Origin: an uncultured Lachnospiraceae bacterium
GTDB lineage: Bacteria; Bacillota; Clostridia; Lachnospirales; Lachnospiraceae
Assembly: GCA_900317505.1 (NCBI GenBank)
Contig: ONHB01000002.1
Location: 1 to 64,000, forward strand
DNA length: 64,000 nt
Reading direction: 5' to 3'
The notes beneath the pieces were generated by a model, which did not search any database, was not told the origin of the DNA, and worked only from the letters and a program-made list of their open reading frames with translations. Every line of letters starts with the position of its first letter. The stretch's first letter is position 1. Both the position numbers and the translations under genes were made by a program. This document shows positions 17,841 through 26,758 of the stretch, one piece after another.

Positions 17841-19166
17841 ATGGATAAAACAAATGCAGAAACGATACAACTGAATAAAAAAGCCGGCAGGGATGCATCT
17901 CTGGATGCTGTAAAGGGCTTTGCCATCCTGTTAGTCATGCTTGGGCACTGTATTGTGCTCAATGGGTTAGCAGACCCTTACCTTTATGATGCCATTGCGG
18001 CGGTTCAGATGCCTTTATTTATGGCTGTGAGCGGCTATATTGCAGGGCTGAAGAGACCGGAAGCTGTGGAAAGCCCCAATCTTGCAAAGCGTGCAGCGAT
18101 TTTGGGAAAAAGAAGTATCAGCTACCTGGTTCCCTTTTTTGTATGGATGATCATTGTTTCTTTCCCGCATTGCCTGCAGGAGCTTAAGACAGAGCTGTTT
18201 CATCTGGATTATGGACTTTGGTTTTTGGCTACGCTGTGGATCGTGAATCTGGTCTGCATGATGGCAGCCTTTCCTGCTGATTTTGCAGAGTATAAATATT
18301 GTCAGAGAAGAATGAAAAAGCAAGGCTGCAATGTTGTACAAAAAAATCAAACTGTGTCTGATAATGCAGAAAAAAATGATAGTAACAGTATAGAGAATAT
18401 TGAGAAAAAACATGTGGAAAGCAGTACGAAGAGTGATGCAAAATACAATGTGGACAGAGATATGCAAAGCAGTGAAAAAGACAATGCGGAAAGTACTGTG
18501 AAATGTAATTCAGGGCTGTGGCTCCGCTTTATGATTTTTTGTCTGGTGGTATTGTGCTTTTACATCGGTTTCTTTCTTCAGGCCAGATCGGGAAATACAT
18601 TTTTAAGCCCCAGTCTTACAGTACGGTATCTGCCGTTTTATGTTGCAGCCTATCTGTTTGCGTATCATGTAAGGCCTTTGCTGCAAAAAAAAGAAACCGG
18701 ACGTCTGGCTGGACATACCGGTCTGGTAAATGTATTCTGGCTGCTCTGTCTGGCTGCATTTGTATATCTGGTCTATGCATTTAATATGGTTGTGGTAACC
18801 GATACAACAACACTTATTGTGCAGATGACAGCATCCTTTCTGGGGATCTTTGTCTGCTTTTATGGAATCGCCCATTTCTGCAAGGGGCGATTGCAGCGGC
18901 TGTTAGCCTTTGTGGGACAGTACACGCTTGAAATCTATGTGCTGCATTTCCGCTTTGCCAGAATACTGCATTTGTCAGAAAAAAATCTGACGCCTTTTCA
19001 TGCGGATACGATCCTCTGGATTGCGGCGGCCTTTGTTGTTATGAGTGCTTTGACGGTCATTTTTATTTCTGCTTTGAAACAGCTCTGGATAACCGATTTT
19101 TTATGTTTTGGAAAAATCCGTCCTCGCAGGAAGAAAGGAACATCATATATAACAGAAAAACAGTAA
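17841..19166 (+). CDS. Acyltransferase-3 (fucose 4-O-acetylase-like) membrane protein with hydrophilic insert
   Basis: 441 residues. DASLDAVKGFAILLVMLGH starts the acyltransferase-3 domain and ends in the catalytic-type histidine. MPLFMAVSGYIAG and VGQYTLEIYVLHF are further family blocks resembling OafA/fucose 4-O-acetylases. Between membrane helices, residues about 155-225 are an unusually polar, asparagine-, lysine- and serine-rich insert (NAEKNDSNSIENIEKK and similar) with higher AT content than its flanks. The 3' end overlaps the opposing gene by 104 bp. AGG about six bases before the ATG is a weak ribosome site. It would acetylate an exported or lipid-linked glycan. Confidence 0.83.
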   Translation: MDKTNAETIQLNKKAGRDASLDAVKGFAILLVMLGHCIVLNGLADPYLYDAIAAVQMPLFMAVSGYIAGLKRPEAVESPNLAKRAAILGKRSISYLVPFFVWMIIVSFPHCLQELKTELFHLDYGLWFLATLWIVNLVCMMAAFPADFAEYKYCQRRMKKQGCNVVQKNQTVSDNAEKNDSNSIENIEKKHVESSTKSDAKYNVDRDMQSSEKDNAESTVKCNSGLWLRFMIFCLVVLCFYIGFFLQARSGNTFLSPSLTVRYLPFYVAAYLFAYHVRPLLQKKETGRLAGHTGLVNVFWLLCLAAFVYLVYAFNMVVVTDTTTLIVQMTASFLGIFVCFYGIAHFCKGRLQRLLAFVGQYTLEIYVLHFRFARILHLSEKNLTPFHADTILWIAAAFVVMSALTVIFISALKQLWITDFLCFGKIRPRRKKGTSYITEKQ

Positions 19167-20742
19167 CATACATCATAGGATAGCTATATTGGATAAATGA
19201 AGCGGGAGCAGTCAGGAATATGACTGCTTCTCTTGCTATCAGGGAAGCAAAGCCAAAGAAATAAAACCATTTCTTTTCAAACAACGTATAAAGCATAAAA
19301 ATGAAACAGATAAATAAAATGATTGGATAGGCTTCTCCGCCGTGGTCAAATAAGAAGTACAGCAGAGCCTGGTCGCTTTCATAATGCCAGCGGGCATTGC
19401 CAAGTACAAGCTCCTTGCCATAATCCCTGTCAGCCTGAAAAGACAGGAAGTCAGCCGTTGTAACCGGTTTCAGATTCATGACCATGGCTGAATCGTAATT
19501 GTAGTAGCCGTTTGTAACGGCAAAAAGCTGCAGCCTTTCAGCCAGATACAGGTCAAAATTGTGCAGGATCAGCCGTAGGGCACTTTTTATAAAGGCCTTC
19601 TGTGTGGCAGCATCCGCACCGGTTTCGGTAAAATGTCCGCTGTTATAATCGGAATTGTACCGGTTGTAGGAGCTGCAGGAAAGGGTCTCATAGCTGATAT
19701 AATCGAGGCTTATCACGGCATCAATATTGGCAAGATCCTCTTTGGATTCCGGATAGGTCTGCTCACGGTGGATGATCAGGGAGAGCGGACGGATCATGGA
19801 TATGATCAGATAATCGCTGCCATAATATTTTTTCTCACCCTGGGACTGTGGAATCCGGATGGCGGAAAAGAAGATAGCAAAGGCTAACAAAAAACAGAGC
19901 ATACGTCTGAGGGATAAGCCGTTTGATTTTTTTCCAAAGCCGTATACGGCTGGTAATAAGAAAAGGCAAAAGCAGATCAGAAGGATGCCTTCACTTCTCC
20001 AAAAACAGAGGATGGAGGCAAGAAATGCCAGTGCCAGCATTTTTTTCACAGTAAAAGCCGCATGCTTCTTTTTTTCAAAAAACAGGAAGGCATAGAAAAA
20101 CAGGAAAAACGGAGCATATAAAACCGGCCGGAAACACATGGCTGCCGATAACAGCACGAAAGGAAACAGACCGAGGATAACTACGGTATATTTGATCTTT
20201 TTAGAATATAAAAGATCTGTTTCATAGAAAATATAAGAAAAAACCATTGCCAGTGACAGGTCATTCAAAATGATAGGACCGGTCGATGCGGGAAATAGTG
20301 ACAATCCTGTCATATAATAGAGGCTTGTCAGGTAATTGTGCCAGTACACCGGATAATAGCGGGTGGCATATCCGAAGATGATCGTGTCATCGCTCATAAA
20401 ATACCCGGGATAACTGAGTAAAAGGATTGCAAAATAGATGAGAAAATAAGCACAGAAGGCAAACAAAAGCCTGCGGTGCTTTATACCATATGAAATAAAA
20501 CAGAGAAGCCCTACGATCACTGCAAGTGTCAGGAGCTTGGATAAAACGTGCATGAAAACAACAGCATCGGTATTGATGGGCAGGCTGCTCATGTTGAGGG
20601 TATCGGTGCTGAATATTTTACGGTCTGTTATAAAGGTCATTACCCACCAGATGAGTGAGAGAATGCCGATGATCAAGGTCTGTTTTGACCTTAAAAATGT
20701 TGTTTTTGATTGCATAGTGTGATTGATTGTCTGATTTTCCAT
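19063..20742 (-). CDS. Large polytopic membrane protein (DUF6020-like, possible GT-C transferase)
   Basis: About 559 residues from the ATG at 20742 (MENQTINHTMQS). The ORF is open further upstream, but that part would overlap the divergent flippase gene. Roughly a dozen membrane segments; the loop SYPGYFMSDDTIIFGYATRY after the fourth has an acidic pair like GT-C catalytic loops, and MCFRPVLYAPFF is similar in layout to the membrane protein at 40.8-42.4 kb. The long outside loop (NIDAVISLDYIS onward) precedes the last helices. I would place it with the DUF6020 proteins common in Lachnospiraceae, function unproven. It runs against its neighbours and overlaps the 3' end of the acyltransferase gene. 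Confidence 0.65.
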   Translation of the reverse strand: MENQTINHTMQSKTTFLRSKQTLIIGILSLIWWVMTFITDRKIFSTDTLNMSSLPINTDAVVFMHVLSKLLTLAVIVGLLCFISYGIKHRRLLFAFCAYFLIYFAILLLSYPGYFMSDDTIIFGYATRYYPVYWHNYLTSLYYMTGLSLFPASTGPIILNDLSLAMVFSYIFYETDLLYSKKIKYTVVILGLFPFVLLSAAMCFRPVLYAPFFLFFYAFLFFEKKKHAAFTVKKMLALAFLASILCFWRSEGILLICFCLFLLPAVYGFGKKSNGLSLRRMLCFLLAFAIFFSAIRIPQSQGEKKYYGSDYLIISMIRPLSLIIHREQTYPESKEDLANIDAVISLDYISYETLSCSSYNRYNSDYNSGHFTETGADAATQKAFIKSALRLILHNFDLYLAERLQLFAVTNGYYNYDSAMVMNLKPVTTADFLSFQADRDYGKELVLGNARWHYESDQALLYFLFDHGGEAYPIILFICFIFMLYTLFEKKWFYFFGFASLIAREAVIFLTAPASFIQYSYPMMYVTVFLLYMMFLSSCEDGFFQNIKNRLSRAVSKQK

Positions 20743-20794
20743 ATGGAAATTATACAACAGACAGGTGTGAAAAAAAAGCACAATAAAAGATTTA

Positions 20795-20823
20795 TGGAAA
20801 GCCAACAGGGCATGTGTTATACT
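20795..20823 (+). promoter_or_regulatory. Candidate sigma-A promoter giving a near-leaderless transcript
   Basis: TGGAAA (20795-20800) is followed after 17 bases by an extended -10, TGT-TATACT (-10 at 20818-20823). The expected start of transcription is at about 20830, exactly where the flippase ORF begins with ATG at 20831. No Shine-Dalgarno sequence is present before that ATG. Confidence 0.5.
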
Positions 20824-20830
20824 GTAAATT

Positions 20831-22390
20831 ATGAAAAATATAAGTAAAAGCAAACAGATCATGATCAACATGGCTGCCAGTATGATTTCGACACTGGTCA
20901 GTCTGGCGATCAGTTTCGTATTATCACCGATTATTATTGATAAACTCAATTATGAAGCATATGGCTTTATGACTCTGGCCAACGACTTTGTCAGCTACGC
21001 CAATATTGCGGCTATGGCGCTCAATTCCATGGCGGGGCGTTTTATCACGGTCAGTCTGACAAAAGGCGATTACGACAACGCTAACAAATATTTCAATTCC
21101 ACCATGTATGCCAATATTGCCATCGTGGCCTTTATGTTTTTGCCCTGCGTACTGGTTGTGGCATTTTTAGAGCATCTGGTTCATATTTCACCGGCCCTGA
21201 TCCCGGATGTCAAGCTGTTGTTTGCCCTGACCTTTATCAATTTCATGGTAACAATCATCAGCACGACGTTTTCAACGGCTACCTTTGCTGCCAATCGTCT
21301 GGATCTGCAGGCATTCCGCAACATTGAATCGCAGGTCCTTCGTTCGGTTATCCTGATCGTGACATTTTTCTTTATGCCGGTGCATGTTTTTTATCTGGGA
21401 CTGGCATCCGTGGCTGCGACAGTTTATCTGATGTTTTCTTATGTGCATTACACCAAAAAGCTGATGCCGCAGATTGAGATCAGTAAAAAGCATTTTTCAA
21501 TAAAAAAGGTATTTGAAATATTGTCTGCCGGTATCTGGAATACGATCATGAGAGCCGGTCAGACGCTGACCAACGGACTGGATATACTGATCACCAATCT
21601 GTTTATCGGTGGAACGGAAATGGGATATGTCAGTACCTCCAAGACGATCGTTGTGGCGATCAATACCCTGTATGAGACGATTTCAGCGGTATTTACGCCG
21701 TCGCTTACGATCAGCTATGCAAAAGAGGACAAAAAAGAGCTGTTGGAAGATCTGACATCTGCAATGAAAATGACGGGATTTTTTGCCAATATACCGCTTT
21801 GTTTTATTGTGGCATTTGGTGTATCTTTTTATACATTGTGGTTACCGCGGACTAACACTTCCACGGATCAGTCTGTGATCCTGACTATTTATATCCTGAC
21901 GCTCCTCACCATGTTTGGAACGATCGTCGGTGGTGTGATCAGTCCTTTGTTTAATGTATATACCGTGGTTAACAAATTAAAATGGAACTCGCTGATCACG
22001 CTTTTTATGGGCATTGCCAATACCCTGATCGTATTTATCCTGTTGGAGACAACCGATCTGTCCGTGTATGCGGTGGCAGGAACATCGACAGTGCTCGGAA
22101 TTATCAAAAACTTTACATTCACGCCCATGTATGCGGCACATTGCCTCAACATACCAAAGAGGTCATTTTATCCGACCATTATCCGTTATGTGCTGGTAAG
22201 CATCGGTATGGGAGCGGTCTTTTGTCTGCTTGCGCCAATATTACCTTCTTCTAACTGGTTATGGCTGTGTATTGATATCGTCATCTGCGGTGTGATCGGG
22301 ACCATCATCAATATTGTATTTTTATTTGGGAAAAAAGAAAGAGCCATGCTTTTTGATATCTTCCGTAAGTTTTTTCAGAAAAGAGCATAA
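20831..22390 (+). CDS. Polysaccharide flippase (Wzx/MATE-like)
   Basis: 519 residues with 12-14 membrane segments of the polysaccharide-biosynthesis/MATE type. The N-terminus MINMAASMISTLVSLAISFVLSP and the next block YEAYGFMTLANDFV are typical of Wzx and teichuronic-acid style exporters, and WNTIMRAGQTLTNGLDILI is the second conserved block. It would flip undecaprenyl-linked repeat units outward for the glycan built by the nearby transferases. There is no ribosome site before the ATG at 20831 and the promoter lies directly against it; an in-frame ATG at 20861 is an alternative start. It is divergent from the membrane protein gene at 19.1-20.7 kb. Confidence 0.88.
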   Translation: MKNISKSKQIMINMAASMISTLVSLAISFVLSPIIIDKLNYEAYGFMTLANDFVSYANIAAMALNSMAGRFITVSLTKGDYDNANKYFNSTMYANIAIVAFMFLPCVLVVAFLEHLVHISPALIPDVKLLFALTFINFMVTIISTTFSTATFAANRLDLQAFRNIESQVLRSVILIVTFFFMPVHVFYLGLASVAATVYLMFSYVHYTKKLMPQIEISKKHFSIKKVFEILSAGIWNTIMRAGQTLTNGLDILITNLFIGGTEMGYVSTSKTIVVAINTLYETISAVFTPSLTISYAKEDKKELLEDLTSAMKMTGFFANIPLCFIVAFGVSFYTLWLPRTNTSTDQSVILTIYILTLLTMFGTIVGGVISPLFNVYTVVNKLKWNSLITLFMGIANTLIVFILLETTDLSVYAVAGTSTVLGIIKNFTFTPMYAAHCLNIPKRSFYPTIIRYVLVSIGMGAVFCLLAPILPSSNWLWLCIDIVICGVIGTIINIVFLFGKKERAMLFDIFRKFFQKRA

Positions 22391-22423
22391 AGCCCGGAAA
22401 CTGAAGTGAATGGAGAACAGTCT

Positions 22424-23503
22424 ATGTCCAAAATTTTAGGCGTTGCCAGCACGCCATATCATCTGCTGGTTTTTTTATTTATCAAGGATGCTTACCTGTC
22501 CGGGGATGAGGTTGATCTGGTTATCACGGATAAAACGGCGTCCATGGAAGAATTGTATCACAGTGGCCGTCTGAATCCTTATTTCCACCGTGTGATTTTT
22601 GCAGATGGACGTAAAATAAAAAATCCTTACAAAAACGCGCTGACGACATTTTATGAGAGCTTTATTTACAATAAGACAACAGATGTGATCGTGGATCAGA
22701 AGCTGGATACTTATGATGAAATGTATTTTGCGTCACCGGGACTTCCGGATGAAATTGTAAAGGAAATTGCCAAGACGCTTATTAAAAAGAATAAAAAAAT
22801 CCGTTTCCACCGGTTTGAAGACGGATTTGCCAGCTATACGAAAAAAACAGTCCATGTGGTCAGTACGGATCTGGGAATGAAGATGTATAAGCTTTTGTGG
22901 CATTATGATGTCCGCCAGATGGAACAGGATATCTATATGTTTGAACCGGAAATGGCTGAAGATACGGTTGTTTTTGAAAAGAAACGGATTGAAAAGACGC
23001 CGGAGCGCATTGAACGGATCATTGGATGGGCAAAGGATATTTTCCGGTTTGAGGCCCATGTGCCGGATGAAAAATATATCTTTTTAGGACAGGGAACCGA
23101 AAATGGATCCCAAAATCCTGAGACATATCAGAAGCTGATCCGCCGTCTGCGGGATATAGCCGGGGACGATAATTTTATCATCAAGCCACATCCGAGAGGA
23201 ACCTATGATGATTTTCATGGCGAATTGCATGTATACCGGGACAGCTGTCCTTTTGAGTTAGCCATTGCTTCCGGTAAGTATGAGGATAAGACGTTGATAT
23301 CCTTCTATTCAACAGCCTGTGTGGCAGGAAAGCTTTTGTTCCAAAGCAAATGCCGTATTATCTTTCTGTATCCGCTCGCAGAAGATTCGTTTAATGAAAA
23401 ATGCGACTATGAGCACTATTTTGCGGCGTTTTCATCACTTTGCGATGGCGTGTATATTGCCAGAAGCTGGGAGGAAGTTGAGAGATTGTGTGCGCAGGAT
23501 TGA
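22424..23503 (+). CDS. Sialyltransferase-like glycosyltransferase (GT52/polysialyltransferase superfamily)
   Basis: About 359 residues. Three motifs of the bacterial sialyltransferase GT-B superfamily can be seen: RFEDGFASY (D/E-D/E-G motif, about residues 132-140), IKPHPRGTY (HP motif, about 255) and ISFYSTACVA (S-S/T motif, about 300). The N-terminus ILGVASTPYHLLVF is also that of GT52/CapS-like proteins. It may transfer sialic acid or another nonulosonate; a NeuB-type synthase lies at 36.3 kb. ATG at 22424 has GGAGA seven bases upstream; the GTG at 22406 is less likely. It follows the flippase and ends two bases from the stop of an opposing gene. Confidence 0.7.
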   Translation: MSKILGVASTPYHLLVFLFIKDAYLSGDEVDLVITDKTASMEELYHSGRLNPYFHRVIFADGRKIKNPYKNALTTFYESFIYNKTTDVIVDQKLDTYDEMYFASPGLPDEIVKEIAKTLIKKNKKIRFHRFEDGFASYTKKTVHVVSTDLGMKMYKLLWHYDVRQMEQDIYMFEPEMAEDTVVFEKKRIEKTPERIERIIGWAKDIFRFEAHVPDEKYIFLGQGTENGSQNPETYQKLIRRLRDIAGDDNFIIKPHPRGTYDDFHGELHVYRDSCPFELAIASGKYEDKTLISFYSTACVAGKLLFQSKCRIIFLYPLAEDSFNEKCDYEHYFAAFSSLCDGVYIARSWEEVERLCAQD

Positions 23504-23505
23504 TA

Positions 23506-25623
23506 TTAGTCAGTACTCCCTGTTTTCCTCAGATAACAGTCCCCAGAGGCTTCATTTTGATATATACAGGTATATGTGGTGCCTGCATATTCAAATGTTT
23601 CTCCGACCTCCAGTACATCACGCTCAATCATGAAAATACAGTCCGGTGCTTCTTGTGCCGGATCAGCAGCGTCTTCCATGATCAGATGTCTTAGCTTTGC
23701 TTCGGGATATTCATTCCGGAGCATCAGCCATAAGGGATAATCATAACCGTCTCCGGAAATGATCAGTCCGATATCAAGATCTCCGTTGCCCTTTGCCAGC
23801 TGAATCATATCTTCATATCCATCTTCCCTGTGATTTGCATAAAAATATTGGATGATCCTGTTCTGACATCCGCCTTTTACAAAATTCCATGCCGGCTGCA
23901 GGTTGTAGGTAACGGAAGGAACAGCTAAAGCGATCGCAATAACAGATAATACAGTAATGATAGCAGAAGCTGACTTTTCATGGGCATGGAGAATTACCGA
24001 AAGCATATTTACACTCATAATGACTGTAACGGAAAGGGCCGGATACATCAGTCGTGTTCCCCATGGCTGCCAGCGGAGCAATGCCATGATAAAGCCAAGT
24101 GACAGCCAGGATGAGATGGCAAAACCGATAGAAAGTGCAGTTGGATTCTGTATCCATGTATTTTTCTCTACCTGTACAGATGTATTTTTTATTGTATCAG
24201 CGGTTTTTACTTTTTTTCCGACAATTCTTTTTATGATCGCACTTATCAGCAGGATAACCATGATCACACCACCGATCACTGCCAGATATGCAACAAATGC
24301 ACTGGGAGTCTTATCATGGGAATACATGTCATCACCCATATTCATATGATGCAGAAAGTCAAAACCGTGAAAGGCAATGGCCTCGTTGTTTACTTCTACA
24401 TTCCATTTCTGCCCCAGTCCAATAGCAATCCGGTATACAAAACCATTTAGCGGCCGGTAGTAATTCTGTGTGATCAGCATCGAAAAGTTTTTGAAAATGT
24501 TGACAATAATGTATTTTACATTTTTGGTTGCAACCATGATATTTCCGCTGGCTGTACTGGTCATCAGGCTGTGGCTGGATAAAAACGTACGGATCAGTGT
24601 TTCGGAAATGGTAACGACGATACTGCCGGCTGCAAGGACGATCGCTTTTATAATGTTTTTGACAGAATCTTTTTTGCAAATTCTAACGATCGCAAGCCAT
24701 GGCATGAACATGACCATGGAGGCGCAGACACTTGTTTTGGCAAGATAAGCATAGCCTACCAGAAGACCAAGCATGACAATATCTAAAATCTGGGACTTGT
24801 CCAGTGTCATGGTTTCCCATTTGATAACATCCAGCAGTTTGTAGATGAACAGAATGAAGATGAGTGTCGCAAATAAATCATTTTGTGTTGTGATGCTCTG
24901 TGAAATTGTCAGGGGCATCAACATAAAGATAAAGGCTCCGAAAAAGGAGAAGATTTTGGTGGTTCCCAGTTTTCTGGCACTGTGATAAATAAAGTAAGCG
25001 GCTGCAAACATGCTGAAATACTGTAGGAAATTTACAAAGGTATCATTGCCGGACAGCAGCATGATATAAAGAAGATTGTACTCAGCCAATACCGGAGAGT
25101 AGATCTGTCTGTCTATATTGGTGATATAATGGGCGACGCTTTGATGATCGATCCAGTAGCCGATGCGCGCCAGATGATAGGTCATGGAATCGTAGTTGTA
25201 GGGTACGGTAAATATTGTGCCAAATAAAAGCACAAGGGAAAGAACTGTCAGGACAGCGAGCATGCCGTAAAATAGGATCCTGATGCTGGCATTTTTTCCG
25301 GTGTTTTTTTCAGATGTTTTATCCTGACATTGGTGAAATATTTTTTTCATAGTCTGACCAAGAGGCTCCAGTGTCCGGTCTTTTTTGTATTTTCCATATA
25401 GAACGGAAAATATCAGAATAATAAGAAACCATGCGATAAAGCTGACTGTCCGTGTAAGCATATGAAAAATGCTCAATACATTCGTCATGATCAAAATGAT
25501 CGCTTCGAACAGAACGATTGTCCGGAATATGGCTTCGGCTCTCTGCATATTTTTATATGCTGCGGGTATTTTGCAGCTTGTATATTGGTATATCATGATA
25601 AAGGCTATTGTAGGTAATATCAT
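23506..25623 (-). CDS. GT-C (GT39-like) polytopic membrane glycosyltransferase
   Basis: About 705 residues with roughly a dozen membrane segments. YNYDSMTYHLARIGYWIDH is a strong GT-C first-loop motif (acidic residue after the first helices), and NIDRQIYSPVLAEYNLL and TTQNDLFATLIF follow as in GT39-like bacterial proteins. A C-terminal soluble domain of about 100 residues (GDLDIGLIISGDGYDYPLW) is outside. It should transfer a sugar from a polyprenyl-phosphate donor to an exported glycan or protein. The ATG at 25623 has AGGAGA six bases upstream; the ORF extends 13 codons further. Convergent with the sialyltransferase-like gene with two bases between stops and no clear terminator. Confidence 0.8.
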   Translation of the reverse strand: MILPTIAFIMIYQYTSCKIPAAYKNMQRAEAIFRTIVLFEAIILIMTNVLSIFHMLTRTVSFIAWFLIILIFSVLYGKYKKDRTLEPLGQTMKKIFHQCQDKTSEKNTGKNASIRILFYGMLAVLTVLSLVLLFGTIFTVPYNYDSMTYHLARIGYWIDHQSVAHYITNIDRQIYSPVLAEYNLLYIMLLSGNDTFVNFLQYFSMFAAAYFIYHSARKLGTTKIFSFFGAFIFMLMPLTISQSITTQNDLFATLIFILFIYKLLDVIKWETMTLDKSQILDIVMLGLLVGYAYLAKTSVCASMVMFMPWLAIVRICKKDSVKNIIKAIVLAAGSIVVTISETLIRTFLSSHSLMTSTASGNIMVATKNVKYIIVNIFKNFSMLITQNYYRPLNGFVYRIAIGLGQKWNVEVNNEAIAFHGFDFLHHMNMGDDMYSHDKTPSAFVAYLAVIGGVIMVILLISAIIKRIVGKKVKTADTIKNTSVQVEKNTWIQNPTALSIGFAISSWLSLGFIMALLRWQPWGTRLMYPALSVTVIMSVNMLSVILHAHEKSASAIITVLSVIAIALAVPSVTYNLQPAWNFVKGGCQNRIIQYFYANHREDGYEDMIQLAKGNGDLDIGLIISGDGYDYPLWLMLRNEYPEAKLRHLIMEDAADPAQEAPDCIFMIERDVLEVGETFEYAGTTYTCIYQNEASGDCYLRKTGSTD

Positions 25624-25780
25624 AAAAATCTCCTGTTTTGTATTCAAATAAACGATTGACACTCAGATAATTATAGTCGATGATAGATTCCCTTGCAAAT
25701 TATATTTATTTGTGGATTTTGAAGGTTTTATTATGTAAAAATTTATAAAAAGACTGCTCAGGTATAATTGACATATAATA

Positions 25781-26575
25781 TTGTTTGAAACAGTCACGAA
25801 TAATCCGGTTTTTGTAGAAAAAATGGCCAAAATGATCATATGGCGGGCACTTGGCATACAGGTGCGGGATGTTACTGTCGAAACGGAAAAAGAATTGAAA
25901 GGAATTCATATGGATAAGCGTGGTATCCGGATGGATATTTATGCAAAGGAATATAGTCATTCCAATGATAAAAACTTTCCTGACAGAATCTATGATATTG
26001 AGCCCAATAACTATGGGAAAGGTGAGCTCCCGCGCAGAAGTCGTTTTTATCAATCATTGTTAGATACGAAACTACTGCCTACGGGGATGCCCTTTCAGAA
26101 GCTGCCGGAGGTTTTTACAATCTGGATTTTGCCATATGATCCTTTTGATGACGACCGCATGATATATACTGTAAAAAACATGGTTGTAGAAAATCAGGAA
26201 ATAATATATAATGACGGCATAACAAAGATTTTTCTTTTTATTAACGGTAACAAAGGCGGCAGTATTGAGTTAAAAAATATGCTTCTTTATTTTGCAAATA
26301 CCAATACAGCCAATGCCGTTGACAGTGAATTATCGGATTTACAGCAGATGGTAAGTGCTATCAAGCAGGATGACAGGGAGCGTGAACGGTATATGCATTT
26401 TGTGACATATGAGGAAATGATATCGGATGCGGAAGTTAGAGGGAAAATTATAGGTTTTATTACATGTTGCCAGTCTTTGAATTTATCTCATGATGAAATT
26501 CTGGAGAGACTTATGCAGCAATTCTCTTTTACTCCCCAACAGGCTGAAGATTATCTACGGGAATATCAACAGTAA
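25781..26575 (+). pseudogene. Rpn/PD-(D/E)XK nuclease family transposase fragment, 5'-truncated
   Basis: 264 residues. RMDIYAKEY, then YDIEPNNYG, then LPRRSRFYQSLLDTKLL and the following LPEVFTIWILPYDPF match the Rpn (recombination-promoting nuclease) family common as multiple copies in Clostridia. The usual N-terminal start before the aligned part is missing: the frame opens at a TTG with no ribosome site, and an in-frame stop lies four codons upstream. The catalytic ExQ (normally in a YNIEMQ-like string) reads EPN, so the nuclease is probably inactive. A strong hairpin follows. Most likely a decaying mobile-element gene inserted in the locus; a short protein from the ATG at about 25826 remains possible. 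Confidence 0.65.
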
Positions 26576-26630
26576 GATCTACAAAGTAACACATCAACTC
26601 AGCAATTCTACAAGGAATGACACGACAAGG

Positions 26631-26668
26631 GCACATGCACGGTCTGCAGACCGGCATGTGCTTATATT
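26631..26668 (+). terminator. Hairpin terminator after the Rpn fragment
   Basis: GCACATGC (26631-26638) pairs with GCATGTGC (26654-26661), and between them CGGTCTGCAGACCG is itself palindromic, giving an almost continuous 15-bp stem with one unpaired A. The tail TTATATTGTTT is only moderately T-rich. Confidence 0.6.
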
Positions 26669-26758
26669 GTTTGACTCGCCTTTTTACAAATGGTAAAATA
26701 AGAGATAATGTCAAAAGTCTATGATGATATAGTTTCAATTTGCAGGAGAGGTTATCCT

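Noticed and set aside
20743-20949. Upstream extension (69 codons) of the minus-strand membrane protein.
   Set aside because: It would overlap the promoter and the start of the divergent flippase gene; the ATG at 20742 gives a sensible N-terminus.
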